Part shown: positions 18,026 through 26,878 of the stretch, in pieces
Layout: each line of letters starts with the position of its first letter
How positions within the stretch are numbered: position 1 is the stretch's first letter
Origin: CBDBZL01 sp965213545
GTDB taxonomy: Bacteria; Pseudomonadota; Alphaproteobacteria; Sphingomonadales; Sphingomonadaceae
Direction of reading: 5' to 3'
Assembly (NCBI GenBank): GCA_965213545.1
Contig: CBDBZL010000002.1
Location: 682,001 to 746,000, forward strand
Length of the DNA: 64,000 bases
Notes under the pieces: generated by a model
The model's input: only the letters and a program-made list of their open reading frames with translations
What the model was told of the DNA's origin: nothing
The model's database searches: none
Program-made: the position numbers and the translations under genes

Positions 18026-18189
18026 GTATGTGCGGCCGCTCCGAAATACCGAAGACATCGATCCTTAGTCACGGTGGATAGGATCGCTTCGCGCGGCCCT
18101 TAGCGGCCAAGCTTTGCCAAAAACGGGTCCTCGAACCGGGGCTCGCACGTCCTAGTTTATCGAACTTCCGACCCGCAAGGACCGAACCG

Positions 18190-19008
18190 CTAGTCGATCG
18201 GCTCCGGCGGGACACCATCGTCCGCACTCGCGGCTTCGCGAGCCCGGCGGCGTTCGGTTATCGCCATCAGCACCAACGATCCTTCGAACAGCAGCAGCAG
18301 AGGCACGGCCAGCAGCAATTGGGAGACCAAGTCGGGCGGGGTGATGACGGCGGCAAGAATGAATACCAGCACCACGATATAGCGCCGCATCGTCACCAGC
18401 TGCGCGCGGGTGACCAGGCCAGCGGTGTTGAGCAGCATCAGCAGCACGGGCAGCAGAAAGCTGATCCCGAAGGCCAGGATGAAGCGCATCACCAGGTCGA
18501 GATAGTCGCCCATCGCCGGCAGCGCTTCCTGCGGCAGACCGCCCGCGGTTCCCTCGAACCCCAGGAACCAGGAGAACGCGGTGGGCATGACCACGAAATA
18601 GGCCAGGCTTCCTCCCGCGGTAAACAGCACGGGCGTGGCGATCAGGAACGGCAGGAACGCCTTTTTCTCGCGCGCATAAAGCCCCGGCGCAATAAAGGCC
18701 CATAGCTGGTTGGCGATGATCGGGAAGGAGATGAAGAACGCCGCAAACAGCGCCACCTTGATCTCCACGAAAAATGCTTCGTACAGCTTGGTATAGACCA
18801 GCCGCCCCGCGCTCTCGTTGTCGGCAAAAGCCACGGTTAGCGGGTGTACGAGGAAGCCGAAAATATCATGCGCGAAAAATAGGCAGCCGGCAAAGGCAAG
18901 CAGTAGCGCCAGGACCGCGCGAACAAGCCGTTTCCTAAGCTCGATCAGGTGGTCAAGAAGCGGCGCCTGTGTCTCGTCGAGATCGGTGACCTTGAAGGAT
19001 ATGCCCAT
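18190..19008 (-). CDS. tatC: Sec-independent translocase subunit TatC
   Basis: The core receptor of the twin-arginine exporter, which recognises RR signal peptides. The 272 residues have six membrane segments. The N-terminus carries the conserved LLDHLIELRKRLVRAV, and the first periplasmic loop region carries FGFLVHPL. The second cytoplasmic region contains FIAPGLYAREKKA with the conserved glutamate. The C-terminus is a charged cytoplasmic tail. It follows tatB by 3 bases and is the last gene of the minus-strand run beginning at argS. Confidence 0.96.
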   Translation of the reverse strand: MGISFKVTDLDETQAPLLDHLIELRKRLVRAVLALLLAFAGCLFFAHDIFGFLVHPLTVAFADNESAGRLVYTKLYEAFFVEIKVALFAAFFISFPIIANQLWAFIAPGLYAREKKAFLPFLIATPVLFTAGGSLAYFVVMPTAFSWFLGFEGTAGGLPQEALPAMGDYLDLVMRFILAFGISFLLPVLLMLLNTAGLVTRAQLVTMRRYIVVLVFILAAVITPPDLVSQLLLAVPLLLLFEGSLVLMAITERRRAREAASADDGVPPEPID

Positions 19009-19011
19009 GGT

Positions 19012-19569
19012 TCAGGTCCTGGACCGGCGGTCGAGCGCTTGGGATTCGGGGACGGACTTGTCGCCTTGCGTCAGCGCGCCCGCCGGCAGATTGGCCGCGT
19101 GTTCGCGGCCATCGGCTGCTTCGGCCGATGACTGCACCGATGCGGAAGCCAACGTTTCGGACGCTGCATCGCCATGGGTGGCGGCGGGATAAGGTCCATC
19201 GCGATAGGCGGGATCATCAAAAGCTTGCCCTAGGTCGCCCGACGCATCGCCCTGCCTGTCTTCCCGGTCCTTGTCGGTCGATGACGTTCGCGGCGGCAAT
19301 GCGCCGGTGGCCTCGTCCTCCACCGGTCGGCTTGCCGGATGGTGCGCCATGATCTGGTCGTTCTGCTTCTTCCAGGTCTTCTCCATCTCTTCCATCTCGG
19401 CCTCGCGGATCATCGCATCGAGGCCACTGCGGAAGTGACCCGAGAGCCGGCGAACCTTGCCGATCCAGCGGCCTGCGGTTCGCAAAGCCACTGGCATATC
19501 CTTGGGTCCGATCACCAGGATCGCCACCACCACGATCAGCAAGAGTTCCGAAGCGCCCAGATCGAACAT
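19012..19569 (-). CDS. tatB: Sec-independent translocase subunit TatB
   Basis: The 185-residue TatB, which sits with TatC in the receptor complex. It opens with MFDLGASELLLIVVVAILVIGPKDMP: the short membrane helix with its glutamate, and the GPK(D/E)LP-like hinge that is diagnostic for TatB. An amphipathic helix follows. The last 100 residues are an acidic, low-complexity tail. It lies between tatA (19 bases upstream) and tatC (3 bases downstream). Confidence 0.94.
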   Translation of the reverse strand: MFDLGASELLLIVVVAILVIGPKDMPVALRTAGRWIGKVRRLSGHFRSGLDAMIREAEMEEMEKTWKKQNDQIMAHHPASRPVEDEATGALPPRTSSTDKDREDRQGDASGDLGQAFDDPAYRDGPYPAATHGDAASETLASASVQSSAEAADGREHAANLPAGALTQGDKSVPESQALDRRSRT

Positions 19570-19588
19570 GCGCGTGCCTTACGAACGC

Positions 19589-19843
19589 TCAGCTCCGGTG
19601 CGTATCGCCGGTCCTGCCTTCGACCGTCTCGCCCGAAGTCCTGGTCTCATGCACCGGGCCCTCGATGCGCGCAGGTTCGCGCACCGGAGCCTTGCCCGCC
19701 TCATCCTCGTCGGCCAGGCCCTTCCTGAAGCTCTTCACACCCTTGCCGAAATCACCCATCATCTCGGAAATCCGGCCACGTCCGAACAGGACCAGGATGA
19801 CCACCGCGATGATCAGAATCTGTAATGGTCCGATACTGCCCAC
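19589..19843 (-). CDS. tatA: Sec-independent translocase subunit TatA
   Basis: The 84-residue pore-forming subunit. The GTG at 19843 is chosen because a GGAG lies seven bases before it, and translation then begins directly with the family N-terminus GSIGPLQILIIAVVILVLFG. The hinge FGRGRISEMMGDFGKGVKSF is typical of TatA. An in-frame ATG at 19870 would add nine charged residues that do not suit the family. A short acidic/proline tail ends the protein. Confidence 0.93.
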   Translation of the reverse strand: MGSIGPLQILIIAVVILVLFGRGRISEMMGDFGKGVKSFRKGLADEDEAGKAPVREPARIEGPVHETRTSGETVEGRTGDTHRS

Positions 19844-19919
19844 TGATATTCTCCGCTGCTCTGGCTGCATCCTAGGCGTTTCGCCCGCCCATTGCCAGTG
19901 CGTTGCGCGGCGCGGCCCC

Positions 19920-20537
19920 CTAGGACATCGTGCCGCTTTCTGGGGGCTTTGCGTGACCACCTCGTGACGGTGGCGGATCGTCCTCATCACGCGGGCTATC
20001 TTGCGCCGGATCGAGCAGACCCGCCGCCTTCAATTCGGCCAACGCGGGCAGATCGCGGCGGCTGGCGAGGTCGAAATGGGACAGGAAATCGGGCGTGGTC
20101 GCATAAAGCAGCGGGCGGCCGACCCCTTCGCGCCGGCCCGATACGCGCACCCAGCCCGCCTGCATCAGCACATCCAGCGTTCCCGATGAGGTGGCTACCC
20201 CGCGGATTGCTTCGATCTCGCCCCGGCTGACGGGCTCATGATAGGCGATGATCGCCAGCACCTCGGTGGCCGCGCGCGACAGGCGGCGCACCTCCTCGCG
20301 CTCGCGCCGCAACAGATAAGAAAGGTCGCGCGCGGTCTGGAACCGCCAGCGTCGCCCATGCTGGACCAGGTTGACCCCCCGCTCGCGGTAATGCTCTGCC
20401 AGCTCGCGCAACGCAGGGCGCACGTCGGCGTCGTCCAGATGCCTCGAGAGTTCCTCGACACTCAGAGGATGTTCGGCGGCGAACAGCAACGCCTCGACCG
20501 CGCGAACAAAGTCCTGGGATGACCCGCCCGTGGTCAC
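19920..20537 (-). CDS. scpB: Segregation and condensation protein B
   Basis: ScpB is the winged-helix kleisin partner that loads onto SMC with ScpA for chromosome condensation. The 205-residue form from the GTG at 20537 begins just before the conserved FVRAVEALLFAAEHPLS. The motif EVLAIIAYHEPVSRGEIEAIRG, followed by LYATTPDFLSHF, is the ScpB signature. No convincing Shine-Dalgarno is visible; the only in-frame ATG further up (20768) lies deep in scpA. An acidic, proline-rich tail ends the protein. It follows scpA by 40 bases. Confidence 0.9.
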   Translation of the reverse strand: MTTGGSSQDFVRAVEALLFAAEHPLSVEELSRHLDDADVRPALRELAEHYRERGVNLVQHGRRWRFQTARDLSYLLRREREEVRRLSRAATEVLAIIAYHEPVSRGEIEAIRGVATSSGTLDVLMQAGWVRVSGRREGVGRPLLYATTPDFLSHFDLASRRDLPALAELKAAGLLDPAQDSPRDEDDPPPSRGGHAKPPESGTMS

Positions 20538-20577
20538 GAAAACGAGCGATGGAACGCGGGGCTGCCCAGGCGCAAGC

Positions 20578-21408
20578 TCATTCGGAACGCCCCGTTCCTC
20601 GCACGAACAGCGGGCCGAAGGTCTTATCCTGGCGCAAGCGTGCCCGCCCCTGGCGCGCCAGTTCCAATGCCGCGACGAAGCTTGCCGCAAGCGCCGAACG
20701 TCGCATCTGCGAACCAAGGCGTGGCGGCAGGAAATCGCGCAGCGCGCGCCAGCCGGGATCGACTCCAAGCATGGCGCAAAGCCGTTCGAGCGCGGCTTCC
20801 AGGCTCACGACCGGCCGCTCGCGTACCAGACGCACCACTGGCTCGCTGCGTCGGCGTACATCACCATAAGCGCGCATCAGGTTATACCAGTCGCATCGCC
20901 AGGCGTGGTGCTTGAGGACGCGCAATCCTTCGGGAGCGCCGCGCACGAAGATATCGCGCCCCGCTTGGTCGCGAGCCAGCAGCTTGGCGGCGACATCGCG
21001 CATCGCATCGAGCCGCCGCAACCGCCATTGCAGCTGTGCGGCGAGTTCGTCAGCATCGAGCTCGTCCTGCTCTTCGCGGGGTAGCAACAGCGCCGACTTG
21101 AGGTAGGCGAGCCAGGCGGCCATCACCAGGTAGTCGGCCGCCAGATCGAGCCGCAGCTGGCCCTCGCCCTCGATGAACTCGAGATATTGGTCGGTCAGCG
21201 ACAGGATCGATATGTTGCGCAGATCGACTTTCTGCCGCCGCGCGAGATCGAGCAGCACATCGAGCGGACCCTGCCAGTTGTCGAGTTCGAGATGCAGCTG
21301 ATCGTCTTCGGCGGCGGGTTTAAAGAGCGTGCCGGTCGCCAGATCACCCGAATGCGCGCTACCGGTTGGGTGCGTTTGGCGAGCGAACCCGGCGGACTGG
21401 TCGGTCAT
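20578..21408 (-). CDS. scpA: Segregation and condensation protein A
   Basis: The 276-residue kleisin of the SMC-ScpAB complex. The N-terminal domain is clear: LDNWQGPLDVLLDLARRQKVDL, then ISILSLTDQYLEF and YLVMAAWLAYLKSALLLP. The C-terminal winged helix is more divergent, as in other alphaproteobacteria. Its ATG overlaps the nagZ stop (ATGA), which ties its translation to nagZ. Confidence 0.93.
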   Translation of the reverse strand: MTDQSAGFARQTHPTGSAHSGDLATGTLFKPAAEDDQLHLELDNWQGPLDVLLDLARRQKVDLRNISILSLTDQYLEFIEGEGQLRLDLAADYLVMAAWLAYLKSALLLPREEQDELDADELAAQLQWRLRRLDAMRDVAAKLLARDQAGRDIFVRGAPEGLRVLKHHAWRCDWYNLMRAYGDVRRRSEPVVRLVRERPVVSLEAALERLCAMLGVDPGWRALRDFLPPRLGSQMRRSALAASFVAALELARQGRARLRQDKTFGPLFVRGTGRSE

Positions 21409-22430
21409 GCCGCATCACATGCCAGCGCGAGCAAGGCTTCGCGCTTAGCAAGAAGATCGTCGCGATCAGGAGAGCGCGCGGCCGGAACCGCCCCCATGTT
21501 GGCAAGCGCGCGATCGAGGCGAACGCGCGTCATGTCGTTCATCACGGGCAGGCGCTCGGCGATCCCGACCATGTCCGCCAGCCTGGCCCAGCAATTGAGC
21601 ACGATATCGCAGCCTGCCGCCACCGCCTGTGCAGCGCGCGTCGGCACATCGCCCGCAAGTGCGGCCATGTCGATATCATCGGTCAGGAGCAGGCCGTCAA
21701 AACCGATCTGCCCGCGGATGACCTGTTCGATGATCTGCGCGGACAGCGTGGCGGGATGCTCCTCGTCCCAGGCGGGAAACAGCACATGGCAGGACATGCC
21801 GACCGGCGTTGTGGCAAGCGTGCGGAAGGGGGCAAGATCGCGCTCAAGGTCCGCGCGGCTCGCGGTCACCACCGGCAGTTCGGCGTGACTATCGGCTGGC
21901 GCGCGGCCGTGCCCGGGCATGTGCTTGATGCAACCGGCGACCCCGGCTTCGCCCAGACCGTCCAGGATCGCACGCCCCAGCGCCGCAACCTGCATGGGCT
22001 CCTCGCCCAGCGCCCGGTCGCCGATAACCTCGTGCGCGCCGGGCTGAGCAACATCAAGCAGCGGCCAGTAATCGAGACTGATCCCCATCTCGGCAAGGTC
22101 CTGGCCGACAAGCTGCGCATTCGCCCGCGCCGCTTCGATCGCGCTTATGGGAGCGATACGGTAAAGCTCGGCAAAGGCGCCCGGCGGGGGGGCTGCCAGC
22201 CAGTGCGGCGGCCGCATCCGGGCGACCCGGCCGCCCTCTTGGTCGATCGAGATGATCAGCCGCTCGCGCCCGTGCAACGCGCGCAACTCGGTTGTCAGCG
22301 CAAGAAGCTGGTCGCGGTTCTCAATATTGCGCCCGAACAGAATGTAGCCGGCAGGATCGCAATCGCGGAAAAACGCGTGTTCCTCAGCGGTCAGGCGCGC
22401 TCCGGCAAGACCGAAGATGGCGGGCGTCAT
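21405..22430 (-). CDS. nagZ: Beta-N-acetylhexosaminidase (cytoplasmic peptidoglycan recycling)
   Basis: A 341-residue GH3 enzyme that removes GlcNAc from GlcNAc-anhydroMurNAc peptides during wall recycling. The family N-terminus contains GYILFGRNIENRDQL and the substrate motif ISIDQEGGRVARM. The KHMPGHG loop supplies the catalytic His of the His/Asp dyad. The nucleophile region reads LLTDDIDMAAL. No signal peptide, as expected. It sits between the SPOR protein and scpA, an order common in this bacterial group. Confidence 0.95.
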   Translation of the reverse strand: MTPAIFGLAGARLTAEEHAFFRDCDPAGYILFGRNIENRDQLLALTTELRALHGRERLIISIDQEGGRVARMRPPHWLAAPPPGAFAELYRIAPISAIEAARANAQLVGQDLAEMGISLDYWPLLDVAQPGAHEVIGDRALGEEPMQVAALGRAILDGLGEAGVAGCIKHMPGHGRAPADSHAELPVVTASRADLERDLAPFRTLATTPVGMSCHVLFPAWDEEHPATLSAQIIEQVIRGQIGFDGLLLTDDIDMAALAGDVPTRAAQAVAAGCDIVLNCWARLADMVGIAERLPVMNDMTRVRLDRALANMGAVPAARSPDRDDLLAKREALLALACDAA

Positions 22431-22509
22431 TTCGCAAGAATCGCAGTTTTCCGGGCGGGCGGCAAGGCTTTGGACCGCTCACGCATGTGCAAAACATTTG
22501 CCCTGACGC

Positions 22510-23223
22510 TCAGTCCTTGATCTGGCACTCGCCGCCATCAGCGCGGATGGCGCTGCATAGCGTTGCCGCATCATCGGCGCTGCCGGCAAGCGCCTGGAGC
22601 CGGAAGACTGTGCCCGCATCGGCCGGACCCTCGGTGATCCGGTGACCGCGCCCCTCGAGCGCGGGTATCCGTGTCCTCAAAAACACCCAGCCCTGCGCCG
22701 CCTCGTCGCGGCTGCGGAACGCCCCGATCTGGACGGGGATACCGTCGGCCCCGCGAACATCGTCATTGCTCGCAGCCGGGCCCGGCGTCTCGCCAGGCAA
22801 ATCCGCCCCGTCCGTCGTGGAACGGCCACCGAGGGCCAGCCGCCCCTCGCGCAACTCGCCTTCGGACACCGCGAAGCTGACATCGCCCGTTCCGGCCACC
22901 TCGATGCCGCCCGGATCGGCTGGGCGATGTTTGTAGGGTCCGGGTGGCGCCTCGATGATCGCTCCCGTCGCCGCGATGTCGGGCTGCTTACCCGCTGATA
23001 ACATCCACCAGCCCGTTGCGGCCATCAGCGCCGTCGCCACCAGGCCGACCCCGATTACCCGGGCGGTGCGGCGTGCATCGAATCCATCGCCAAGCCCTGC
23101 GTCTTCCTCATCGTCCTCCGCCTCGAGCCAGCGCAGCGACTGCGTATCCTCAGCCCGGAACAGCTCGCCCCCGTGCTCGTCCCGGCCTGCCCAGCCCCGT
23201 CCTGGGCCCTGCATCGAGCTCAC
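22510..23223 (-). CDS. SPOR-domain membrane protein
   Basis: A 237-residue bitopic protein: about 55 charged cytoplasmic residues, one membrane helix (VIGVGLVATALMAATGWWML), a variable periplasmic linker, and a C-terminal SPOR domain (GIPVQIGAFRSRDEAAQGW ... FRLQALAGSADDAATLC). SPOR domains bind denuded glycan strands at the division septum. The start is the GTG at 23223, which overlaps the argS stop; an ATG at 23214 is possible. Its placement between argS and nagZ fits a wall-related role. Confidence 0.88.
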   Translation of the reverse strand: MSSMQGPGRGWAGRDEHGGELFRAEDTQSLRWLEAEDDEEDAGLGDGFDARRTARVIGVGLVATALMAATGWWMLSAGKQPDIAATGAIIEAPPGPYKHRPADPGGIEVAGTGDVSFAVSEGELREGRLALGGRSTTDGADLPGETPGPAASNDDVRGADGIPVQIGAFRSRDEAAQGWVFLRTRIPALEGRGHRITEGPADAGTVFRLQALAGSADDAATLCSAIRADGGECQIKD

Positions 23224-24971
23224 AATTCCTCGACCGCGACCACACCCAGCAATGTCAGCCCGTTGCGCAGAACCTGCGCGATCTGCTGCGCGAAGAACAG
23301 ACGCGCGGCGGTCAGCGCGGGCTCCTCGGGCCGCAGGATGCGCTTGGCCGGATCGTCATTGCCCAGATTCCATAACCCATGGAATCCTGCGGCAAGTTCA
23401 CCCAGATAAAAGGCGATGCGATGCGGCTCGCGGGCACGCACGGCAGCCTCCACCTCGCGCGGAAACTGGGCGGCCTGACGCACCAGGGCAAGCTCGTCAA
23501 CACCCAGCAGATCGAGCGCTTCACCGTTTGCCTCAATGCCGTCCGCCGCCGCCTTGCGGGTCAGCGATGCGATCCGGGCGTGGGCATATTGCACGTAGAA
23601 CACCGGATTGTCGCGGCTGGCCTCGACCACCTTGGCGAAGTCGAAATCCATCTGCGCCTCGGGTTTTCTGGTCAGCATGGTGAAGCGCACCACGTCGCGC
23701 CCGACCTCCTCGACCACCTCGGCCAGGGTCACGAAATTGCCCGATCGCTTGGACATCTTGACCGGCTCGCCCGCCCGCAACAGCTGGACCATCTGGACGA
23801 GCTTGACGTCGAACGGGATCTCGCGCTCCTGCCCTTGCGCAAGCGCGGCCACCGCGGCCTTGATCCGCTTGACCGTGCCGGCATGGTCGGCGCCCCAGAT
23901 ATCGATCAGCTCATCCGCGCCTTCGGCTTTTTGCATGTGATAGGCCAGATCGGCGCCGAAATAGGTCCACGAGCCATCGGACTTCCTGATCGGGCGGTCC
24001 TGATCATCGCCAAAGCGGGTAGCGCGGAACAGTGGCAGCTCCACCGGCTCCCAATCCGAGCCCAGGTCCTGCGGGCTCTTGCCCTTGGGCGCCTCGAGCA
24101 CGCCATCGTAGACCAGCTCGTGCGCGCGCAGCCATTGTTCGGCGGCGGCGGGCTTCCCGGCTCGCTGGAGCTCGGCTTCCGAGGCGAACAGATCGTGCGT
24201 GATGCCAAGCAGTTGCAGGTCGGCGCGGATCATCTCGAGCATCGCTGCCACCGCGCGCGTGCGGAACGGCTCCAGCCATTCAGCTTCGGGAGCGGCGGAA
24301 TAGCGGTCGCCGAACTCGGCCGCCAGCGCCTCGCCGACTGGGATCAGGTAGTCGCCCGGATACAGCCCCTTCGGCACCGCGCCGACATTCTCGCCCAGCG
24401 CCTCGCGATAACGATGGTGCACCGAGCGCGCGAGCGTATCGACCTGCCCACCTGCATCATTGACATAGTATTCGCGCGTGACCCGATAGCCCGCGAATTC
24501 GAGCAGCGCGGCCAGCGCATCGCCCACTACCGCTCCGCGGCAATGGCCCATATGCATCGGCCCGGTGGGATTGGCCGACACATATTCGATATTGACCCGG
24601 TGGCCGGTGCCCACTTGCGACCGGCCGTAATCGGGGCCGGCGGCGGCGATAGCGCCCAGCTCGCGTCGCCAGCAGATGTCGGCAAGCGTGAAGTTGATGA
24701 AGCCCGGCCCGGCAATCGTGGCCTGGGCGATGGCAGGATCGGTTGCGATATGCTCGAGGATCTTCTCGGCCAGCGCGCGCGGTACGGTCGCCGCGTGTCT
24801 TGCCAGCACCATCGCCGCGTTGGTCGACAGATCGCCATGCGAAAGGTCGCGCGGGGGTTCCAGGCTTATCGCGTCACGCGGCGTGCCGGGCGGCAGCACG
24901 GCCTCCTTCTCGAGCGCAGTCAGCACCGCGTCGATCTTGGCGACGAAGGTGGCGTAAAGTGTGTCGGCCAT
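23220..24971 (-). CDS. argS: Arginyl-tRNA synthetase
   Basis: A 583-residue class I synthetase. The HIGH-like motif is in PTGPMHMGHCRG, the KMSKS motif is VKMSKRSGN, and the anticodon-binding end contains LGELAAGFHGLWNLG. The N-terminal Add1 domain starts soon after ATG 24971 (MADTLYATFVAKI), so an in-frame start at 25040 is not needed. It heads the minus-strand run argS-SPOR-nagZ-scpA-scpB-tatABC; its stop overlaps the SPOR gene start. Confidence 0.96.
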   Translation of the reverse strand: MADTLYATFVAKIDAVLTALEKEAVLPPGTPRDAISLEPPRDLSHGDLSTNAAMVLARHAATVPRALAEKILEHIATDPAIAQATIAGPGFINFTLADICWRRELGAIAAAGPDYGRSQVGTGHRVNIEYVSANPTGPMHMGHCRGAVVGDALAALLEFAGYRVTREYYVNDAGGQVDTLARSVHHRYREALGENVGAVPKGLYPGDYLIPVGEALAAEFGDRYSAAPEAEWLEPFRTRAVAAMLEMIRADLQLLGITHDLFASEAELQRAGKPAAAEQWLRAHELVYDGVLEAPKGKSPQDLGSDWEPVELPLFRATRFGDDQDRPIRKSDGSWTYFGADLAYHMQKAEGADELIDIWGADHAGTVKRIKAAVAALAQGQEREIPFDVKLVQMVQLLRAGEPVKMSKRSGNFVTLAEVVEEVGRDVVRFTMLTRKPEAQMDFDFAKVVEASRDNPVFYVQYAHARIASLTRKAAADGIEANGEALDLLGVDELALVRQAAQFPREVEAAVRAREPHRIAFYLGELAAGFHGLWNLGNDDPAKRILRPEEPALTAARLFFAQQIAQVLRNGLTLLGVVAVEEL

Positions 24972-25096
24972 GGTGGCACAGGCGGTTAGCGGCTTTGCAC
25001 CACCGGGGGAAGCCGGGTGCGCCAGCGTCTGCTGGACCAATCCTGCATTATCGCAATCACCCGCAGGGCAGTTACCCGCAGGCTTGGGGCAATCGC

Positions 25097-25747
25097 TTAC
25101 CGCGCGGCGTTGTAGCGCAGCTGTTCCTCGGTCAGTTGGAAGCCCACCAGCAGATCGAAAGACGCGCGGGCCAGCGCGGTGCGCACCTCGGGCAGCGTGA
25201 GCGGATCGATCGCCGCGTCATCATCGCCTGCGCGCCGTCGCCGGGTGATGCGCTCGCGAATATCCTGCGGCAGCGTTGCCTCGGCGCGGTCGATATAGGC
25301 GCCTGCGGTGCCCGCGCCCGTGGCCCGTGCCTCGCCATCGGCGAAATCGAGCGTCACCGACCCCACCCGCTTGGCCACCACCGCGGTTCCGCCGCGCGTC
25401 ACGGTGGAGAAATAGGGCAGCTCCACCCGCCGCGCGCCCGAAGTATCACGCCGCTGCGCCTGGACCTCGAAGGTTGCGGTGGCATAAAGCTGCTCGGTCG
25501 TGTCGTTGCATGCGCCGCGAACATTGGTGATGGTGGCGGTGACATCAATCGCATCCGCGGTCTGCGCGCCGGGCTGGCTGAACAAGGTGACATCGCCCAG
25601 AAACAGCGGCACCCCCACCGCCGGGCAGGCGCTGCGCAGCGCACTGATGCCCACCCCCTGTTCGACCACAATATCGCCCTGCGAGCGGCAACCGGCCAAT
25701 AGAGTCGCGGCGGTCAGCCCTAGGACAAGCGCATGGCGGGGGATCAT
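25097..25747 (-). CDS. Lipoprotein of unknown function
   Basis: A 216-residue protein with a lipoprotein signal: MIPRHALVLGLTAATLLAGC, lipobox LAGC. The mature part has a conserved-looking beta-rich core (VDLTATITNV-like region near residue 65, then ATATFEVQAQRR) and ends with YNAAR. No enzymatic motif is visible. The ATG at 25747 is chosen because it starts the signal peptide. It lies upstream of argS on the same strand but with a 125-base gap, and diverges from ispH. Confidence 0.75.
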   Translation of the reverse strand: MIPRHALVLGLTAATLLAGCRSQGDIVVEQGVGISALRSACPAVGVPLFLGDVTLFSQPGAQTADAIDVTATITNVRGACNDTTEQLYATATFEVQAQRRDTSGARRVELPYFSTVTRGGTAVVAKRVGSVTLDFADGEARATGAGTAGAYIDRAEATLPQDIRERITRRRRAGDDDAAIDPLTLPEVRTALARASFDLLVGFQLTEEQLRYNAAR

Positions 25748-25823
25748 GGCGATGGCGTCCTTCAGTTTCTTGGCGTGGCGCGCGGGCCTAGCTCTTTCGT
25801 AACAGCGCCACAACCGCTAGGAC

Positions 25824-26855
25824 ATGCGGATGAACGCGACTGTAACTCCCGCCGTCCGGAACGCCGCGCCGACGGTTCGCCCGCCGCAGGTTTCCCCCGC
25901 CGACACGCGGACACAGGCCAAACTGCCGCTGACCGTGCTCATTGCTGCGCCCCGCGGGTTTTGTGCCGGGGTGGACCGGGCGATCGAGATCGTCGAGCGC
26001 GCGCTCGAGCGCTACGGCGCACCGGTCTATGTCCGGCATGAAATCGTCCACAACCGCTTCGTCGTCGATGCGCTCAAGGCCAAGGGGGCGGTGTTCGTCG
26101 AAGAGCTCGACGCGGTGCCCGACGGTTTTCCGGTGATCTTCAGCGCGCATGGTGTCCCCAAGGCGGTGCCTGCCGAAGCCGAGCGGCGCAACCTTGCCTA
26201 TCTCGATGCCACCTGCCCGCTGGTCAGCAAGGTTCACCGCCAGGCGGAACGCCAGCTTGAGGCCGGGCGGCACATCATCTTCATCGGCCATCGCGGCCAT
26301 CCCGAAGTGGTCGGCACGTTCGGCCAGGTGCCACCGGGGGCAATGACCTTGATCGAGACGGAGGAGGATGTCGCCGGGCTGGACTTCGCGCCTGACCGGC
26401 CGCTCGCCTTCCTTACCCAGACCACCTTGTCGGTCGACGACACGCACCAGGTCATCGCCGCGCTTCGCCAGCGCTTTCCGCACATCGTCGGGCCCAAGGC
26501 CGAGGATATCTGCTATGCCACGTCCAACCGCCAGGCGGCAGTGAAGAAGGTGGCGCCGGGAAGCGACCTGGTGCTGGTGATCGGCGCGCCCAATTCGTCC
26601 AACTCGATGCGGCTGGTCGAGGTGGCGACGCGGTGTGGCACGCCTGCCCGCCTCATCCAGCGGGCGGCCGATATCGAACCGCAATGGCTCGACGGAATCG
26701 GCACGCTGGGCGTCACCGCCGGGGCCTCGGCACCCGAGGCGCTGGTGCGCGAGGTGCTCGACCGGCTGGGCGAATGGCGCGAGGTGGAAGAACACACCAT
26801 TCTCACCGCCGAGGAGAAGATGGTGTTCAAGCTGCCGCGGCAACTGACCGAATAA
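25824..26855 (+). CDS. ispH: 4-hydroxy-3-methylbut-2-enyl diphosphate reductase
   Basis: The last enzyme of the MEP pathway, making IPP and DMAPP with a [4Fe-4S] cluster. The 343-residue protein shows all three cluster cysteines: Cys47 in PRGFCAGVDRAI, Cys131 in DATCPLVSKVH, and Cys230 in DICYATSNRQ. The GASAPE motif (TAGASAPEALV) near the end is also typical. Two ATGs lie six bases apart at the start. It is followed 23 bases later by thrB and then rnhA, a conserved set in alphaproteobacteria. Confidence 0.96.
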   Translation: MRMNATVTPAVRNAAPTVRPPQVSPADTRTQAKLPLTVLIAAPRGFCAGVDRAIEIVERALERYGAPVYVRHEIVHNRFVVDALKAKGAVFVEELDAVPDGFPVIFSAHGVPKAVPAEAERRNLAYLDATCPLVSKVHRQAERQLEAGRHIIFIGHRGHPEVVGTFGQVPPGAMTLIETEEDVAGLDFAPDRPLAFLTQTTLSVDDTHQVIAALRQRFPHIVGPKAEDICYATSNRQAAVKKVAPGSDLVLVIGAPNSSNSMRLVEVATRCGTPARLIQRAADIEPQWLDGIGTLGVTAGASAPEALVREVLDRLGEWREVEEHTILTAEEKMVFKLPRQLTE

Positions 26856-26878
26856 GCGCCGCCAGGGCAACCGCGCGG

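Noticed and set aside
18110..18160. tRNA-like stretch with GGTCCTCGAACCGG
   Set aside because: No acceptor stem, D-arm or anticodon arm can be drawn around it; it is only a short inverted repeat.
23379..24989. 536-residue plus-strand frame opposite argS
   Set aside because: Antisense shadow; argS on the other strand carries both class I signature motifs.
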